Positions 8,012 through 15,251 of a stretch of DNA of 22,982 nucleotides are shown here, piece by piece. Numbering within the stretch: position 1 is the stretch's first letter; each line of letters starts with the position of its first letter. Under the pieces are notes generated by a model, which was given only the letters and a program-made list of their open reading frames with translations, did not search any database and was not told where the DNA came from. The DNA is taken from the NCBI GenBank assembly GCA_900762005.1, contig CAAFEV010000197.1, forward strand, positions 1 to 22,982, read 5' to 3'. This DNA comes from an uncultured Oscillospiraceae bacterium. GTDB taxonomy: Bacteria; Bacillota; Clostridia; Oscillospirales; Oscillospiraceae. The translations under genes and the position numbers were made by a program.

Positions 8012-8392
8012 CTAAAACACAAATCGCCGTCCGCCGTGCAGCGGCAGGTGCTTGCGGTTGTACCAGTCGAAAAAGGCAAGCAATGCCTGATTATACAGCG
8101 CCGCGGACTGGTTGTACTTCTCGCCCTCGCCATTTTCGCGGTCGAGAAGCATTTGCAGATACAGCGGATAAACCTCCGCATCATACGGCGCGGGAATAAG
8201 CAGCACCGTGTCGCAATCGGTCTGCGCGTCATAGCCGCAGAACTCTGCCTGCGCCGTCTCGTGAACATGCGTCAGAACCACATCCTGATGCAGCTGCCCG
8301 TCCAGCTTGGAAAGCCATGCCCGCTTAACCGGCTCCTCGACGGTATTGCGGCAGGAACTGTCCAGCGTTGTAATTGCCTGTCGGATGGTCAT
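8012..8392 (-). CDS. Head-tail adaptor/connector protein
   Basis: A 126-residue soluble protein with two helical blocks. Characteristic pieces are MTIRQAITTLD, AWLSKLDGQLHQDVVLTH, LLIPAPYDAEVYPLYLQMLL and YNQALLAFFDWYNRKHLP. I recognise this layout (WLS.LDG...LLVPAPYDE.Y...Y..A..AF...YNR) as a common neck/head-completion protein placed after the capsid in Firmicute phages. It probably docks below the portal. The ATG is at 8392; the likely ribosome binding site AAAGGGGG is part of a palindrome described separately. The stop lies 10 bases before the next gene. Confidence 0.78.
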   Translation of the reverse strand: MTIRQAITTLDSSCRNTVEEPVKRAWLSKLDGQLHQDVVLTHVHETAQAEFCGYDAQTDCDTVLLIPAPYDAEVYPLYLQMLLDRENGEGEKYNQSAALYNQALLAFFDWYNRKHLPLHGGRRFVF

Positions 8393-8399
8393 CTAATTC

Positions 8400-8431
8400 C
8401 CCCTTTCCGGAAAGGGGAGCCGAAGCTCCCC
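8400..8431. repeat. Double palindrome between the 83-aa gene and the adaptor gene
   Basis: Two adjoining dyads fill the gap. CCCCTTTCC/GGAAAGGGG spans 8400-8417, and GGGGAGC with a CGAA loop and GCTCCCC spans 8414-8431 (TTCG loop on the transcribed minus strand). The G-rich side of the first dyad contains the ribosome binding site of the adaptor gene. They may act as an RNA processing or translation-tuning hairpin, or be a small dispersed repeat. No T-run follows, so this is not a normal terminator. Confidence 0.6.
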
Positions 8432-8434
8432 CGG

Positions 8435-8686
8435 TTATCCGATGCCCTGCAGAGGCTTATCCGTCTGCGCGAGCATCCGCTCCACCGTTGCGTCGAGCCG
8501 CTCCAGTGCCTCGCCCGAGCGGGCGATTTCCGCCGCAACCTCCGGCGGCACAAGAGAGACTTTTCCGCGCGGCAGGAGGTAGCTTTTGCCGTTCACGGAG
8601 ACGAACAGATTGGCATCATCGTTTTTCGAGCCGCGCGGTAAAAAAACCTCCACACGTCCGCTGTCATTTTTCTTTTGCCTTGTCAT
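8435..8686 (-). CDS. Small conserved capsid-adjacent phage protein (83 aa)
   Basis: An 83-residue protein immediately after the major capsid gene. After a short basic/acidic start it reads RVEVFLPRGSKNDDANLFVS, then VNGKSYLLPRGKVSLVPPEV and a C-terminal helix. The VNGK.Y..PRGK..VPP..A pattern is shared, as far as I recall, with small proteins beside capsid genes of many Firmicute phages, possibly a head decoration or neck component. Function is not established. The ATG at 8686 is preferred because AAGGAG lies eight bases upstream; a GTG at 8695 overlaps that site. Confidence 0.68.
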   Translation of the reverse strand: MTRQKKNDSGRVEVFLPRGSKNDDANLFVSVNGKSYLLPRGKVSLVPPEVAAEIARSGEALERLDATVERMLAQTDKPLQGIG

Positions 8687-8718
8687 AGGTAGCACTCCTT
8701 ATTGTTTATTACGCTCAC

Positions 8719-10035
8719 TCAGTTCGCTTCGTCGGTGCCGGAGAACGAGCTGCACGAAAAGACGTTGCACACACGCTCCGGATAGAGCACCGTCGCGCCG
8801 TTGGTTTCAAGCTTATAGCCCACGGTAGAGAACTGATTCAATGGCCCGCCGATTTCCGACTTGTCATGAATGATTGTCTCCAGTGCGCCGCCCTCGGGGT
8901 CGATGATGCCAAAGGCGTCCTTGCCGAGGAATGTCGTGACATAAGCCGCCTTGCCCGCTGCCGCGCCCTCGCCGGGGTAAATGCTTGCGTTGTCCGCCGC
9001 CGTGACCGCCGTGTCAAGCGTCAGGGTCGTGGCGGTGTTGTCGGTGATTTTTGCCTTGGTGCCGCCGATGAGGACATAACGCCCGATCAGCGCGTCTGCC
9101 GCCACGCTGCCGCCGTCAAAGGTGACGCTTGTTGCCGCGCTGACCGCGCCGTTGACCGTCAGCGTTCTGCTGTCGGAGGCGAGGTCCGCGCCGCAGATCA
9201 CGGGCGCAAAGACGTTTTCGATAAAGCGGACATTGTGCAGCTCGCCGATTTCGCCGTTGAAAATCTCATCCGGCGCGGCGTACTTATGCGCCTCCAGCCA
9301 GTCCTTGCTGTTGCGCAAATCGCCCGCGACAGACGGATGAATGACCGCGTAGTATCTGCCGCCGATGGTCGGCACGCGGTCTTTTTTCAGCTTGGTGACG
9401 ACCTTGCTGATGACAAGCGGCGTAAGCGCGGCCATCCCGTCGGTGTCGTCGGCTTCGACCGCCTTCAGCTCCTTCAGCGCGCTCGGTGTCGAGACCACCG
9501 CCCCGGTGGAGGTATTGATGTTCGGGCAGTAGAAGCTGTTCGTGTTGGTCAGCAGGGTGTCGCGAATCAGCGTCTCCTGCGTCTCGGCAGCAGACGCGCC
9601 CATCTCCTCGGTTGCGCCCAAAATGACATCATCATAAGCGCGCAGCTCCAGCGTGTCGGAGATGGCTGCGTAAGTACCGTACTGGTCAATCGCGCCTGTT
9701 TTCGTGCTCATGCCGAACTTCTGTCCGGTGGGAATCACACCCTCGACGAGCTTGCTTGCCTTTTCAAAGGTGTTCCACTTGCGCCATTCAACGTTTTTGC
9801 CGTGATTGGCGGGCAGGGGCTGCACCTTGGCAAACTGCGCATAGAACATCTCCAGACGCGCATTTTCCAAAAGCTCGGTGTCGTAGAAGGTTTTCAGCTC
9901 GGCAGAGAGCGTGTTGCTGCCGGAAAACGCAGTTGTGTCGCCCGTATAGGCGTTGGTATAGCTGCCGGTGGCGTTAACCACCGTCCCGGCGTCCGCAAAA
10001 AGCTGCAAGGACATGGCGGGTTTAAAATCTTTCAT
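8719..10035 (-). CDS. Major capsid protein, N4-gp56-like family
   Basis: A 438-residue protein forming the icosahedral shell. Features that fit the N4-gp56 capsid family are TFYDTELLENARLEMFYAQF near residues 46-65, GKNVEWRKWNTF, KASKLVEGVIPTGQ, YGTYAAISDTLEL, IHPSVAGDLRNSKDW, and the tail EIGGPLNQFSTVGYKLETN. The N-terminus contains AMSLQLFAD, an L27-like Prp cleavage signature ending at Ala14. A Thr/Ala-rich insertion domain (roughly residues 285-350) could be surface exposed. The start at 10035 follows AAGGAGAAAAGAG; the in-frame extension to 10149 lacks a ribosome binding site. Length is normal for the family. Confidence 0.87.
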   Translation of the reverse strand: MKDFKPAMSLQLFADAGTVVNATGSYTNAYTGDTTAFSGSNTLSAELKTFYDTELLENARLEMFYAQFAKVQPLPANHGKNVEWRKWNTFEKASKLVEGVIPTGQKFGMSTKTGAIDQYGTYAAISDTLELRAYDDVILGATEEMGASAAETQETLIRDTLLTNTNSFYCPNINTSTGAVVSTPSALKELKAVEADDTDGMAALTPLVISKVVTKLKKDRVPTIGGRYYAVIHPSVAGDLRNSKDWLEAHKYAAPDEIFNGEIGELHNVRFIENVFAPVICGADLASDSRTLTVNGAVSAATSVTFDGGSVAADALIGRYVLIGGTKAKITDNTATTLTLDTAVTAADNASIYPGEGAAAGKAAYVTTFLGKDAFGIIDPEGGALETIIHDKSEIGGPLNQFSTVGYKLETNGATVLYPERVCNVFSCSSFSGTDEAN

Positions 10036-10183
10036 TCTCTTTTCTCCTTTTCCTGTTGTGGTTTTCGGTTGCCTTGTCGGGGTACGCGCTTGCCGGGCTG
10101 CAGCACACGCTGTCGCGGCAAAGCTCCATATCCGCCGTCCGCGCCGCACCGTGCACGCAATACCCCGTTTCAGCCCTTTGGTG

Positions 10184-10960
10184 TTACGGAAAAATCCGTT
10201 TTCCCTGCGCGGCGGCAGCGCGGATTCTCTGTTTGAGTGCCTCGCGCTGCTGACGGCTTGCCGATGCGTAATTGAAGGCAGTCACACTCGGTGCCTGCGC
10301 CCCTCCGCTCTCATCGGGACGGAGCGTGCCTGCCTGTACGGAGGCCGCGAGCTTTTGTGCCGTCACCTGCGCTGTCACCTGCATGGCGGCGGTCTGAAGC
10401 TCTTTATGATGTACCGCGTAATATGCGTCGGCAAGCGGAATGCTGATGCCGGGAGCAGTCATGCGTAAGAACACCGGGTTTTTCAGCTCCTCGGCAAGCG
10501 AAAAGCCGGGAAAGGTCTTTTGCAGCTCTGCCGCCTGAGCGGTCAGCGCATCAAAATGTGCCCGCACCTGCGCAGCCGCAGGCGCAACCGGCTCCTGCGC
10601 CTCCTGTCCCTCCGCCGTACCGCCGGGTGGTGTCTCTCTCTCCTCCCCCATCTCTTGGCTCCCTCTGACGAGGGAGCTGGCGCGGCGCAGCCGCGACTGA
10701 GGGAGAGAACCCCCGTCCCCTGTCCCCTGTCCCTGCGCCGTCTCGCCGGGCGGTGTCTCTCTCTCCTCCCCCATCTCTTGGCTCCCTCTGACGAGGGAGC
10801 CGGCGCGGCGCAGCCGCGACTGAGGGAGAGAACCCCCGTCCCCTGTCCCCTGTCCCTCCGCCGTACCCGTAGGGCGGGGGCTTGCTCCCGCCGTCCCCTG
10901 TCCCTCCGTCGCACCCTCGGCAAAAAGCTGCAAATCAAATAACAGTTCTCTTTCCTTCAC
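10184..10960 (-). CDS. Scaffold-like head assembly protein carrying repeat-derived insert
   Basis: A 258-residue protein just before the capsid gene. Residues 1-16 contain LLFDLQLFAEG, again an L27-like Prp site ending at Ala14. Residues about 20-117 are low complexity and encoded by repeats: a hairpin element (ASPRPTG) and two 41-residue copies carrying GSLPQSRLRRA, SLVRGSQEMGEERETPPG. The remaining C-terminal 140 residues are helical and charged (ALTAQAAELQKTFPGFSL, YYAVHHKELQTAAMQVTAQ, SRQQREALKQRIRAAAA), as expected for a scaffolding or assembly protein. The GTG start at 10960 directly follows the TAA of the protease gene with AAGGAGGAG upstream. Whether the insert is tolerated as a disordered linker is unknown. 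Confidence 0.7.
   Translation of the reverse strand: MKERELLFDLQLFAEGATEGQGTAGASPRPTGTAEGQGTGDGGSLPQSRLRRAGSLVRGSQEMGEERETPPGETAQGQGTGDGGSLPQSRLRRASSLVRGSQEMGEERETPPGGTAEGQEAQEPVAPAAAQVRAHFDALTAQAAELQKTFPGFSLAEELKNPVFLRMTAPGISIPLADAYYAVHHKELQTAAMQVTAQVTAQKLAASVQAGTLRPDESGGAQAPSVTAFNYASASRQQREALKQRIRAAAAQGKRIFP
10621..10866 (-). repeat. Two tandem 123-bp copies of palindromic repeat inside scaffold gene
   Basis: Copies at 10621-10743 and 10744-10866 differ at about five positions. 123 bp is exactly 41 codons. Each contains the stem GGCTCCCTC-TGAC-GAGGGAGC(C/T) and the smaller stem CGCGGC-GCA-GCCGCG, bracketed by CTCTCTCC/GGGAGAGA. The coding (minus) strand reads GSLPQSRLRRA...SLVRGSQ in both. 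A partial end (GTCCCTCCGCCGTAC) is repeated at 10606-10620. Confidence 0.92.
10845..10908 (-). repeat. Second hairpin element flanked by 16-bp direct repeats
   Basis: GTCCCCTGTCCCTCCG occurs at 10845-10860 and again at 10893-10908, 48 bp (16 codons) apart. Between them lies the palindromic GGCGGG...CCCGCC (10873-10892) with the motif GTAGGGCGGGGGCTTGCTCC, which resembles a dispersed GC-rich hairpin of Clostridia. It is read through in frame (ASPRPTG) in the scaffold protein. Confidence 0.7.
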
Positions 10961-11290
10961 TTAATTCTCCTCCTTTATTTCCCGATAGATAACCGCCTGC
11001 GGATAGTGCTGCGCCAAAAGTGCGAAGCCCGCGCAGACGCTGTCAAATACCACTGCCGCGACACTCCTGCACGCCCCCGCCGAAAAGGACAGCTCCGCCC
11101 TGCCGCTCTCCAGAGCAACCTGTTTTCCGCTGCCGGAAATCGACGCATGCAACCGTTCGATATCCGCCGCCAGCGTACAGACGAGCATCGTTGCCGCCGC
11201 ACAGACCAAATCCTTACCCGGCTGACCGCTGCAGGCGTGCCCGGTGACACGGACGCAGAGTGCGCTGCGGTCATATTCCGCGACAATCAT
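10961..11290 (-). CDS. Phage-encoded Prp-family cysteine protease
   Basis: A 109-residue protein with the Prp/YsxB layout: RVTGHACSGQPGKDLVCAAA at residues 14-33 holds the catalytic pair His18 and Cys30, spaced 12 residues as in Staphylococcus Prp (His22, Cys34), followed by the helix TMLVCTLAADIERL and a C-terminal half with FDSVCAGFALLAQHYP. Chromosomal Prp removes the N-terminal extension of ribosomal protein L27 at a LQ.FA motif, and is known to process capsid and scaffold proteins of staphylococcal phage 80alpha. Here the two next downstream genes encode proteins with LQLFA near their N-termini, the expected substrates. The ATG overlaps the portal stop (ATGA) after GGAGG; the stop abuts the scaffold GTG. 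It probably acts during head maturation. Confidence 0.85.
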   Translation of the reverse strand: MIVAEYDRSALCVRVTGHACSGQPGKDLVCAAATMLVCTLAADIERLHASISGSGKQVALESGRAELSFSAGACRSVAAVVFDSVCAGFALLAQHYPQAVIYREIKEEN

Positions 11291-13089
11291 TGCGCCGCCT
11301 CCGAAAGCCGACGCAGCAGCGCGTCCTTGCCCTCAAAGCGCATCAGCTCCAGGCAAGCCGCAGCGGACGCGGCATTCTGCGGTGCAAAGAAGCCAAGCTG
11401 ATAGAGCCTTAACGCCAGCTCGTTTTGCGTCAGGGTGGCGAAGGGGCTCTCCTTCTGCGCATTGATTTTAATGTCGAAGACCGGCAGCCGGCAGCCCATA
11501 TCCTGTCCGAACGCCGAGCCCTGCGCCTGCGGCAGCAGGCTGCGGTTGGAATAGCTGATGAATTCCTGCGCACCGCGCTGCCCGACAATTCGGAACCGGC
11601 GCGGCAGGTCGTAAAACTGACGAATCAGCTCTACGCAAAGCTCGACCACGCTGCGATACGCCCGGTACGAACCGCGGTTTGCGTCGCGGCTGCCCTTGCC
11701 CGAGGCCTCCTGCAAGGCAACAATCGCAGCCGCTGCGGTAACACCCTTTGTGACATTTCCCGTGCTCGTCTCGGTGTTGCCGCTCGTCTCGCGCAGCTCG
11801 CTGATTAAACGGTCGTAATAGCTGACGTACACACCGTCGAGCGGCTTAAAATCAATCTGCCGCAGCGCATCCTCGCCCAGATTGCCGTTGACGGAGACCA
11901 GCGGCTTCGACAAATCCAGAAATTCCTCCTCGTTCACACCGCCGTCTGCCCGCTTGAAATACCGCGGTGTCGCGCCGATTTTCGCGTTTTTCACAAACGA
12001 TGTCGATAAATCGTCTATGTCCATCTGCGGACTGCGGCACAAATCGACGTAGCCGTAGCCGCATGGCGAGCCCTCGATGGGAAACAGCGGGTCAAAGGCA
12101 TAGGGATACTTACCGTGGGCGTAGTAGCCCTCCTGCATCAGCTCCGGCTGATTTTCCGAGGCGTAGAGCACGATATCCTCGACGTACTGACAGTAGTGCA
12201 GTCTGCCGTTCCGATGATAATAGCAGTGCACAAGTGTGGATTTGTTTGACGTGTCCACCGTGTCGTCGTACAAAAACCGCGTGGCAAAGAGCGTGTTGCT
12301 TCTCAAGCGGTCAGACAGCTCAGGCAGCTCGGGATGCGCCGTGCACAGTGCCTCACGATCCAGCAGCTCGGTCTCAAAAAAGAATTTACTGTGCTGAATG
12401 TCCTTGACCCCCGGCTCCCAGAACAGGTTCAGCAGATTCGGCATCACCACACGGATATCGCCCAAGCCGTGCAGCAGCTTCGCGTCCCAGACGACCTTGT
12501 AAACACCCGTGCCGGTCTTGCACTTGAGCCACGCTACGTCGGAATAGGTCTGCTCAAAGCCGTTCTGCTCTAAAATGCACGGCACCACGGCAGAGAGCAT
12601 CCGCGCCTCAGCAGCGTCATTTTCCTCCCGCGGCAGAAAAATCGGCTCGGGAAACGCCTCCATCGCGTCGGCGTGCTTCGAGGTAATCACGTTGTGCAGC
12701 CAGCCGGTCTTGGAAACCCTGCCGCCGTCTGTGCCGAGCGCACTGCCGTGGGCGCGGCTGACCTGATCATTGCGCAAAAGCCACCACTGCTCTGCCTCGA
12801 TAATCCGCTGCTTCGTGCGAGAAAGTCCCGCTGCGTACTTCCGCAAAACCGCCGTCAGTTCCTTCACCTGCGCCGCCCCAATCGCGGGTGCCGCAAGCTC
12901 CGCCGTTCCGCCGGACAGGGTGTCACTCTCCTCCCCCATTCCTTGGCTCCCTCTGACGAGGGAGCCGGCGCGGCGCAGCCGCGACTGAGGGAGAGAACCC
13001 CCGTCTCCTGTCTCCCGTCCTTCCGCCCCGCCGGACGGGGTGTCACCCACCTGCAGCCCTTTGCGTGCTTTTGTCTTCTTTTCTTTCAT
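11287..13089 (-). CDS. Phage portal protein with repeat-derived N-terminal insert
   Basis: A 600-residue protein that forms the dodecameric DNA channel at one capsid vertex. Recognisable pieces are ELTAVLRKYAAGLSRTKQ, WLHNVITSKHADAMEAFPEP, DVAWLKCKTGTGVYKVVWD, a PNLLNLFWEPGVKDIQ strand region, PIEGSPCGYGYVDLCRSPQ and a helical stem with TGNVTKGVTAAAAIVALQEA (typical T.GVTAA..I..LQE of these portals). Residues about 15-61 come from a palindromic DNA repeat (GSLPQSRLRRAGSLVRGSQG) bracketed by GDTPSGG and SDTLSGG, and lie in front of the conserved core. The frame stays open. The start has AGGAGGAG five bases before the ATG. Order TerL-portal-protease-scaffold-capsid is standard. Confidence 0.85.
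   Translation of the reverse strand: MKEKKTKARKGLQVGDTPSGGAEGRETGDGGSLPQSRLRRAGSLVRGSQGMGEESDTLSGGTAELAAPAIGAAQVKELTAVLRKYAAGLSRTKQRIIEAEQWWLLRNDQVSRAHGSALGTDGGRVSKTGWLHNVITSKHADAMEAFPEPIFLPREENDAAEARMLSAVVPCILEQNGFEQTYSDVAWLKCKTGTGVYKVVWDAKLLHGLGDIRVVMPNLLNLFWEPGVKDIQHSKFFFETELLDREALCTAHPELPELSDRLRSNTLFATRFLYDDTVDTSNKSTLVHCYYHRNGRLHYCQYVEDIVLYASENQPELMQEGYYAHGKYPYAFDPLFPIEGSPCGYGYVDLCRSPQMDIDDLSTSFVKNAKIGATPRYFKRADGGVNEEEFLDLSKPLVSVNGNLGEDALRQIDFKPLDGVYVSYYDRLISELRETSGNTETSTGNVTKGVTAAAAIVALQEASGKGSRDANRGSYRAYRSVVELCVELIRQFYDLPRRFRIVGQRGAQEFISYSNRSLLPQAQGSAFGQDMGCRLPVFDIKINAQKESPFATLTQNELALRLYQLGFFAPQNAASAAACLELMRFEGKDALLRRLSEAAQ
12908..13046 (-). repeat. Palindromic repeat copy inside portal gene, with 19-bp flanking repeats
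   Basis: CCGCCGGACAGGGTGTCAC (12908-12926) and CCGCCGGACGGGGTGTCAC (13028-13046) match at 18 of 19 bases and lie 120 bp (40 codons) apart. Between them are the stems GGCTCCCTC/GAGGGAGCC (12945-12966, TGAC loop) and CGCGGC/GCCGCG (12969-12983). The core is almost identical to both copies in the scaffold gene and is translated in the same frame. Confidence 0.92.
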
Positions 13090-13125
13090 TCAAACTCCTC
13101 CTCTTGCCTTATTACCATTGGACTA

Positions 13126-14658
13126 TTATCGTTTCTGCACCTGATTCAACGGATCAAAGGGGATTTCCGCCTCCGTTACCGTGCGCAGCGGTGAAACGGG
13201 ACGGCTCATACAAAGATACCGCCATTCGTCGGCAACATGATCCTCCATGCTGCTGTCCAGGTCCTCCGCGTGCGTCGGGTCATAGAGCAGCAGCGGCACC
13301 GTGCGCAAAAACGCCTTGCAGCTCTCAAACACATACATTCGCGGATAGCCGTTTTCGTCGAACTGCAAACGGTAATGACACTGCATCCATCCCGGCAGAC
13401 GCGCATGATCCCCCGGTGTGAAGTAGACACGGTGCCGCATGGCAATCTCCGCGATGCTCTCCCCGCGTGAGGCATCCCAAATCGCCGGATCCGCCACGCC
13501 CGAAATTTCCCTGCCGCGCAGCCACGGGTGGGTCGCCTCAATCTCCGCAATTTTCTCAAACTGACGGTCGGGAGTCCATTTCAAGCCCTCGTTCGGCACG
13601 CCCGTGCAGCCGTAAAGCTCATGGATTCGATAAAGCACGCCGTCAAAATCCACCGCCCACCACGCGCAGGAGAATGGCTTGGCATAGCCGAAGTCATAGG
13701 AGCGCAGAATTGTCCATCCGCGTTTTTCACCCGCGTTCAAGTCAAACGGTTCGAGCACATGCGTCCAGCGTCCCTGCAGCTTCAGCTTATCGGCAGACAG
13801 GGTAACACCGTGTGCGCTTGCCTCGTGCAGGTCGGGCGAAGCGCGGAACTCCGTGAAATACTGTCCGGAAAAGCTGTCCCAATCACCGTAAAGCAGGGCA
13901 TTTTTCTCCTGCTCGGGCAGCAGGGCAAGGCTGCCGAGGTAATTCGGGTCAGCATCAAGCAGAATCTGATTGTCAAATACGGTCGCAGGCACAAAAATCC
14001 GATCGCGGCGGACGGTTTTCGTGCCGCCGCCGGGTGTTTTCACCGACAGCTCCTCGGCAATCGGTGTCAGCGGCGGCGCGGCGGTGATAAACCGCTCCTT
14101 GACCCAGCCGTGCCCGACCCCGCCGGGGTTGGCGCTTGCGCGGATATAAACCCGCGTCTTTTCGCCGCCATCGGGCACCTGCGACGGACGGTTGCGTGAA
14201 AACAGGTAGGAATACTCCTCCCATGTAAAATGCGTCAGCTCGTCGAAGCCGATGAAGTCATACCGCTTGCCCTGATAATTCGTTCGGTCCTTCGGATGCT
14301 GCATTGAGCCGAAGTAAATCTTAGCACCCGACGGAAAGTGCCAGACATGCTTGCTGTCGTTGTAGCTTGCCTTCGGAAAGGCAGCCCGATAGAGCACCTG
14401 CGAACGGTCAATCAGCTCAGTCAGCTGCGGAAAGGTTTTCCGCAGCAGCAGTGCGCGGTATTGCGGAAGCCGCACCTGCCGTAACGCCTCAATGAGCAGA
14501 GCGTCGGATTTACCTCCCCCGGCAGCCCCGCCGTAAAGGCACTCATACTCTCCGCGCTCCATAAAACGCCGCTGCATTTTCTGCGGCTTCCAGACGATGT
14601 TTTTCTTTCTCTCAAGTCCGGAACCCGCATCCACCGGTAAAGTGCACCCGGGACTCAT
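13126..14658 (-). CDS. terL: Phage terminase large subunit
   Basis: A 510-residue packaging motor and nuclease. Visible motifs: Walker A GGAAGGGKS at residues 43-51, Walker B with YDFIGFDE ending at Asp139-Glu140, the coupling stretch SANPGGVGH near 175-183, and RNase-H-like nuclease acidic residues in SYDFGYA (Asp322), GVADPAIWD (Asp390) and SMEDHVADEW (Asp473/Asp477). It cuts concatemeric DNA and pumps it into the prohead through the portal. The start at 14658 sits 3 bases after the terS stop with GAGGCGTGAGG upstream. An alternative start is further inside, since the first 20 residues are not conserved-looking. Full length for the Terminase_6 type, with all catalytic residues present. Confidence 0.93.
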   Translation of the reverse strand: MSPGCTLPVDAGSGLERKKNIVWKPQKMQRRFMERGEYECLYGGAAGGGKSDALLIEALRQVRLPQYRALLLRKTFPQLTELIDRSQVLYRAAFPKASYNDSKHVWHFPSGAKIYFGSMQHPKDRTNYQGKRYDFIGFDELTHFTWEEYSYLFSRNRPSQVPDGGEKTRVYIRASANPGGVGHGWVKERFITAAPPLTPIAEELSVKTPGGGTKTVRRDRIFVPATVFDNQILLDADPNYLGSLALLPEQEKNALLYGDWDSFSGQYFTEFRASPDLHEASAHGVTLSADKLKLQGRWTHVLEPFDLNAGEKRGWTILRSYDFGYAKPFSCAWWAVDFDGVLYRIHELYGCTGVPNEGLKWTPDRQFEKIAEIEATHPWLRGREISGVADPAIWDASRGESIAEIAMRHRVYFTPGDHARLPGWMQCHYRLQFDENGYPRMYVFESCKAFLRTVPLLLYDPTHAEDLDSSMEDHVADEWRYLCMSRPVSPLRTVTEAEIPFDPLNQVQKR

Positions 14659-14661
14659 TCC

Positions 14662-15222
14662 TCACGCCTCCCTGTCCTTTACCTCCGGCAGAATTACCAC
14701 ACCGACCTCTTCGTTCGGCTCCTGCGCCGTCTGTACCCTTGCACGCCCGATTTCCAGCTTCTCCTCGGCGATGTGCTGCGCGTGTGCCTGCGCGGGCGTC
14801 GGTACATTATAGAATTCCCGTAGCAGCGCGGTCAGCCCCTTTAACGCGCCGGTGACATTCCGCAGCGCGGCGGTATCCATCTTGTGAAATACCTTCTCAC
14901 TGACCACGCTCTGCTTTTCCGCATCGACCTCCTTGACCACATAGCGAAAAAACTGCTGGTCGTCCTCCAGTGTTTTCGTCATCAGCTCCGTCAGCCGCTT
15001 CACCGCACCGATCATGCCGGAGAGCCGCTGTGTCTCTTTCGCCTCCGATTGCTCAATTGCCGCCTCCAGGGTTCGTCCGCGGTATGCCAGACGCTTGTCG
15101 CGCCACCGTTCCTTGGCGGCGTGCGTTAATACCGTCCCCTCGGCGCAGCCGTATTTCTCGGCGAGTGCCTTCATCGTACAGGTGCCCGTGATGTATTCAT
15201 GCTTTATCTGTGTCCAGTTCAT
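14662..15222 (-). CDS. terS: Phage terminase small subunit
   Basis: A 186-residue DNA-recognition subunit. The N-terminus (WTQIKHEYITGTCTMKALAE, then KYGCAEGTVLTHAAKERW) is a helix-turn-helix of the type found in Firmicute TerS. A central charged coiled-coil region (residues about 60-130, with TELMTKTLEDDQQFF) should mediate ring formation, and the acidic C-terminal end should contact TerL. It chooses the pac or cos site, often located in or near its own gene. The start has GGGAGAAGAGAG before the ATG. It is immediately followed by terL. A repressor-operator-like motif lies about 30 bases upstream. Confidence 0.85.
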   Translation of the reverse strand: MNWTQIKHEYITGTCTMKALAEKYGCAEGTVLTHAAKERWRDKRLAYRGRTLEAAIEQSEAKETQRLSGMIGAVKRLTELMTKTLEDDQQFFRYVVKEVDAEKQSVVSEKVFHKMDTAALRNVTGALKGLTALLREFYNVPTPAQAHAQHIAEEKLEIGRARVQTAQEPNEEVGVVILPEVKDREA

Positions 15223-15251
15223 GCTTCTCTCTTCTCCCCCCTGTTTTCATC

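Noticed and set aside
10022..10156. Possible 44-aa Cys-rich protein (GTG at 10156) between scaffold and capsid genes, minus strand
   Set aside because: Weak ribosome binding site and overlap with the capsid start; other frames are equally open here. Worth a look only if conserved in relatives.
8866..10236. 456-residue plus-strand frame opposite the capsid gene
   Set aside because: Antisense shadow of a GC-rich capsid gene; composition is Arg/Ala/Gly-rich with no family features.
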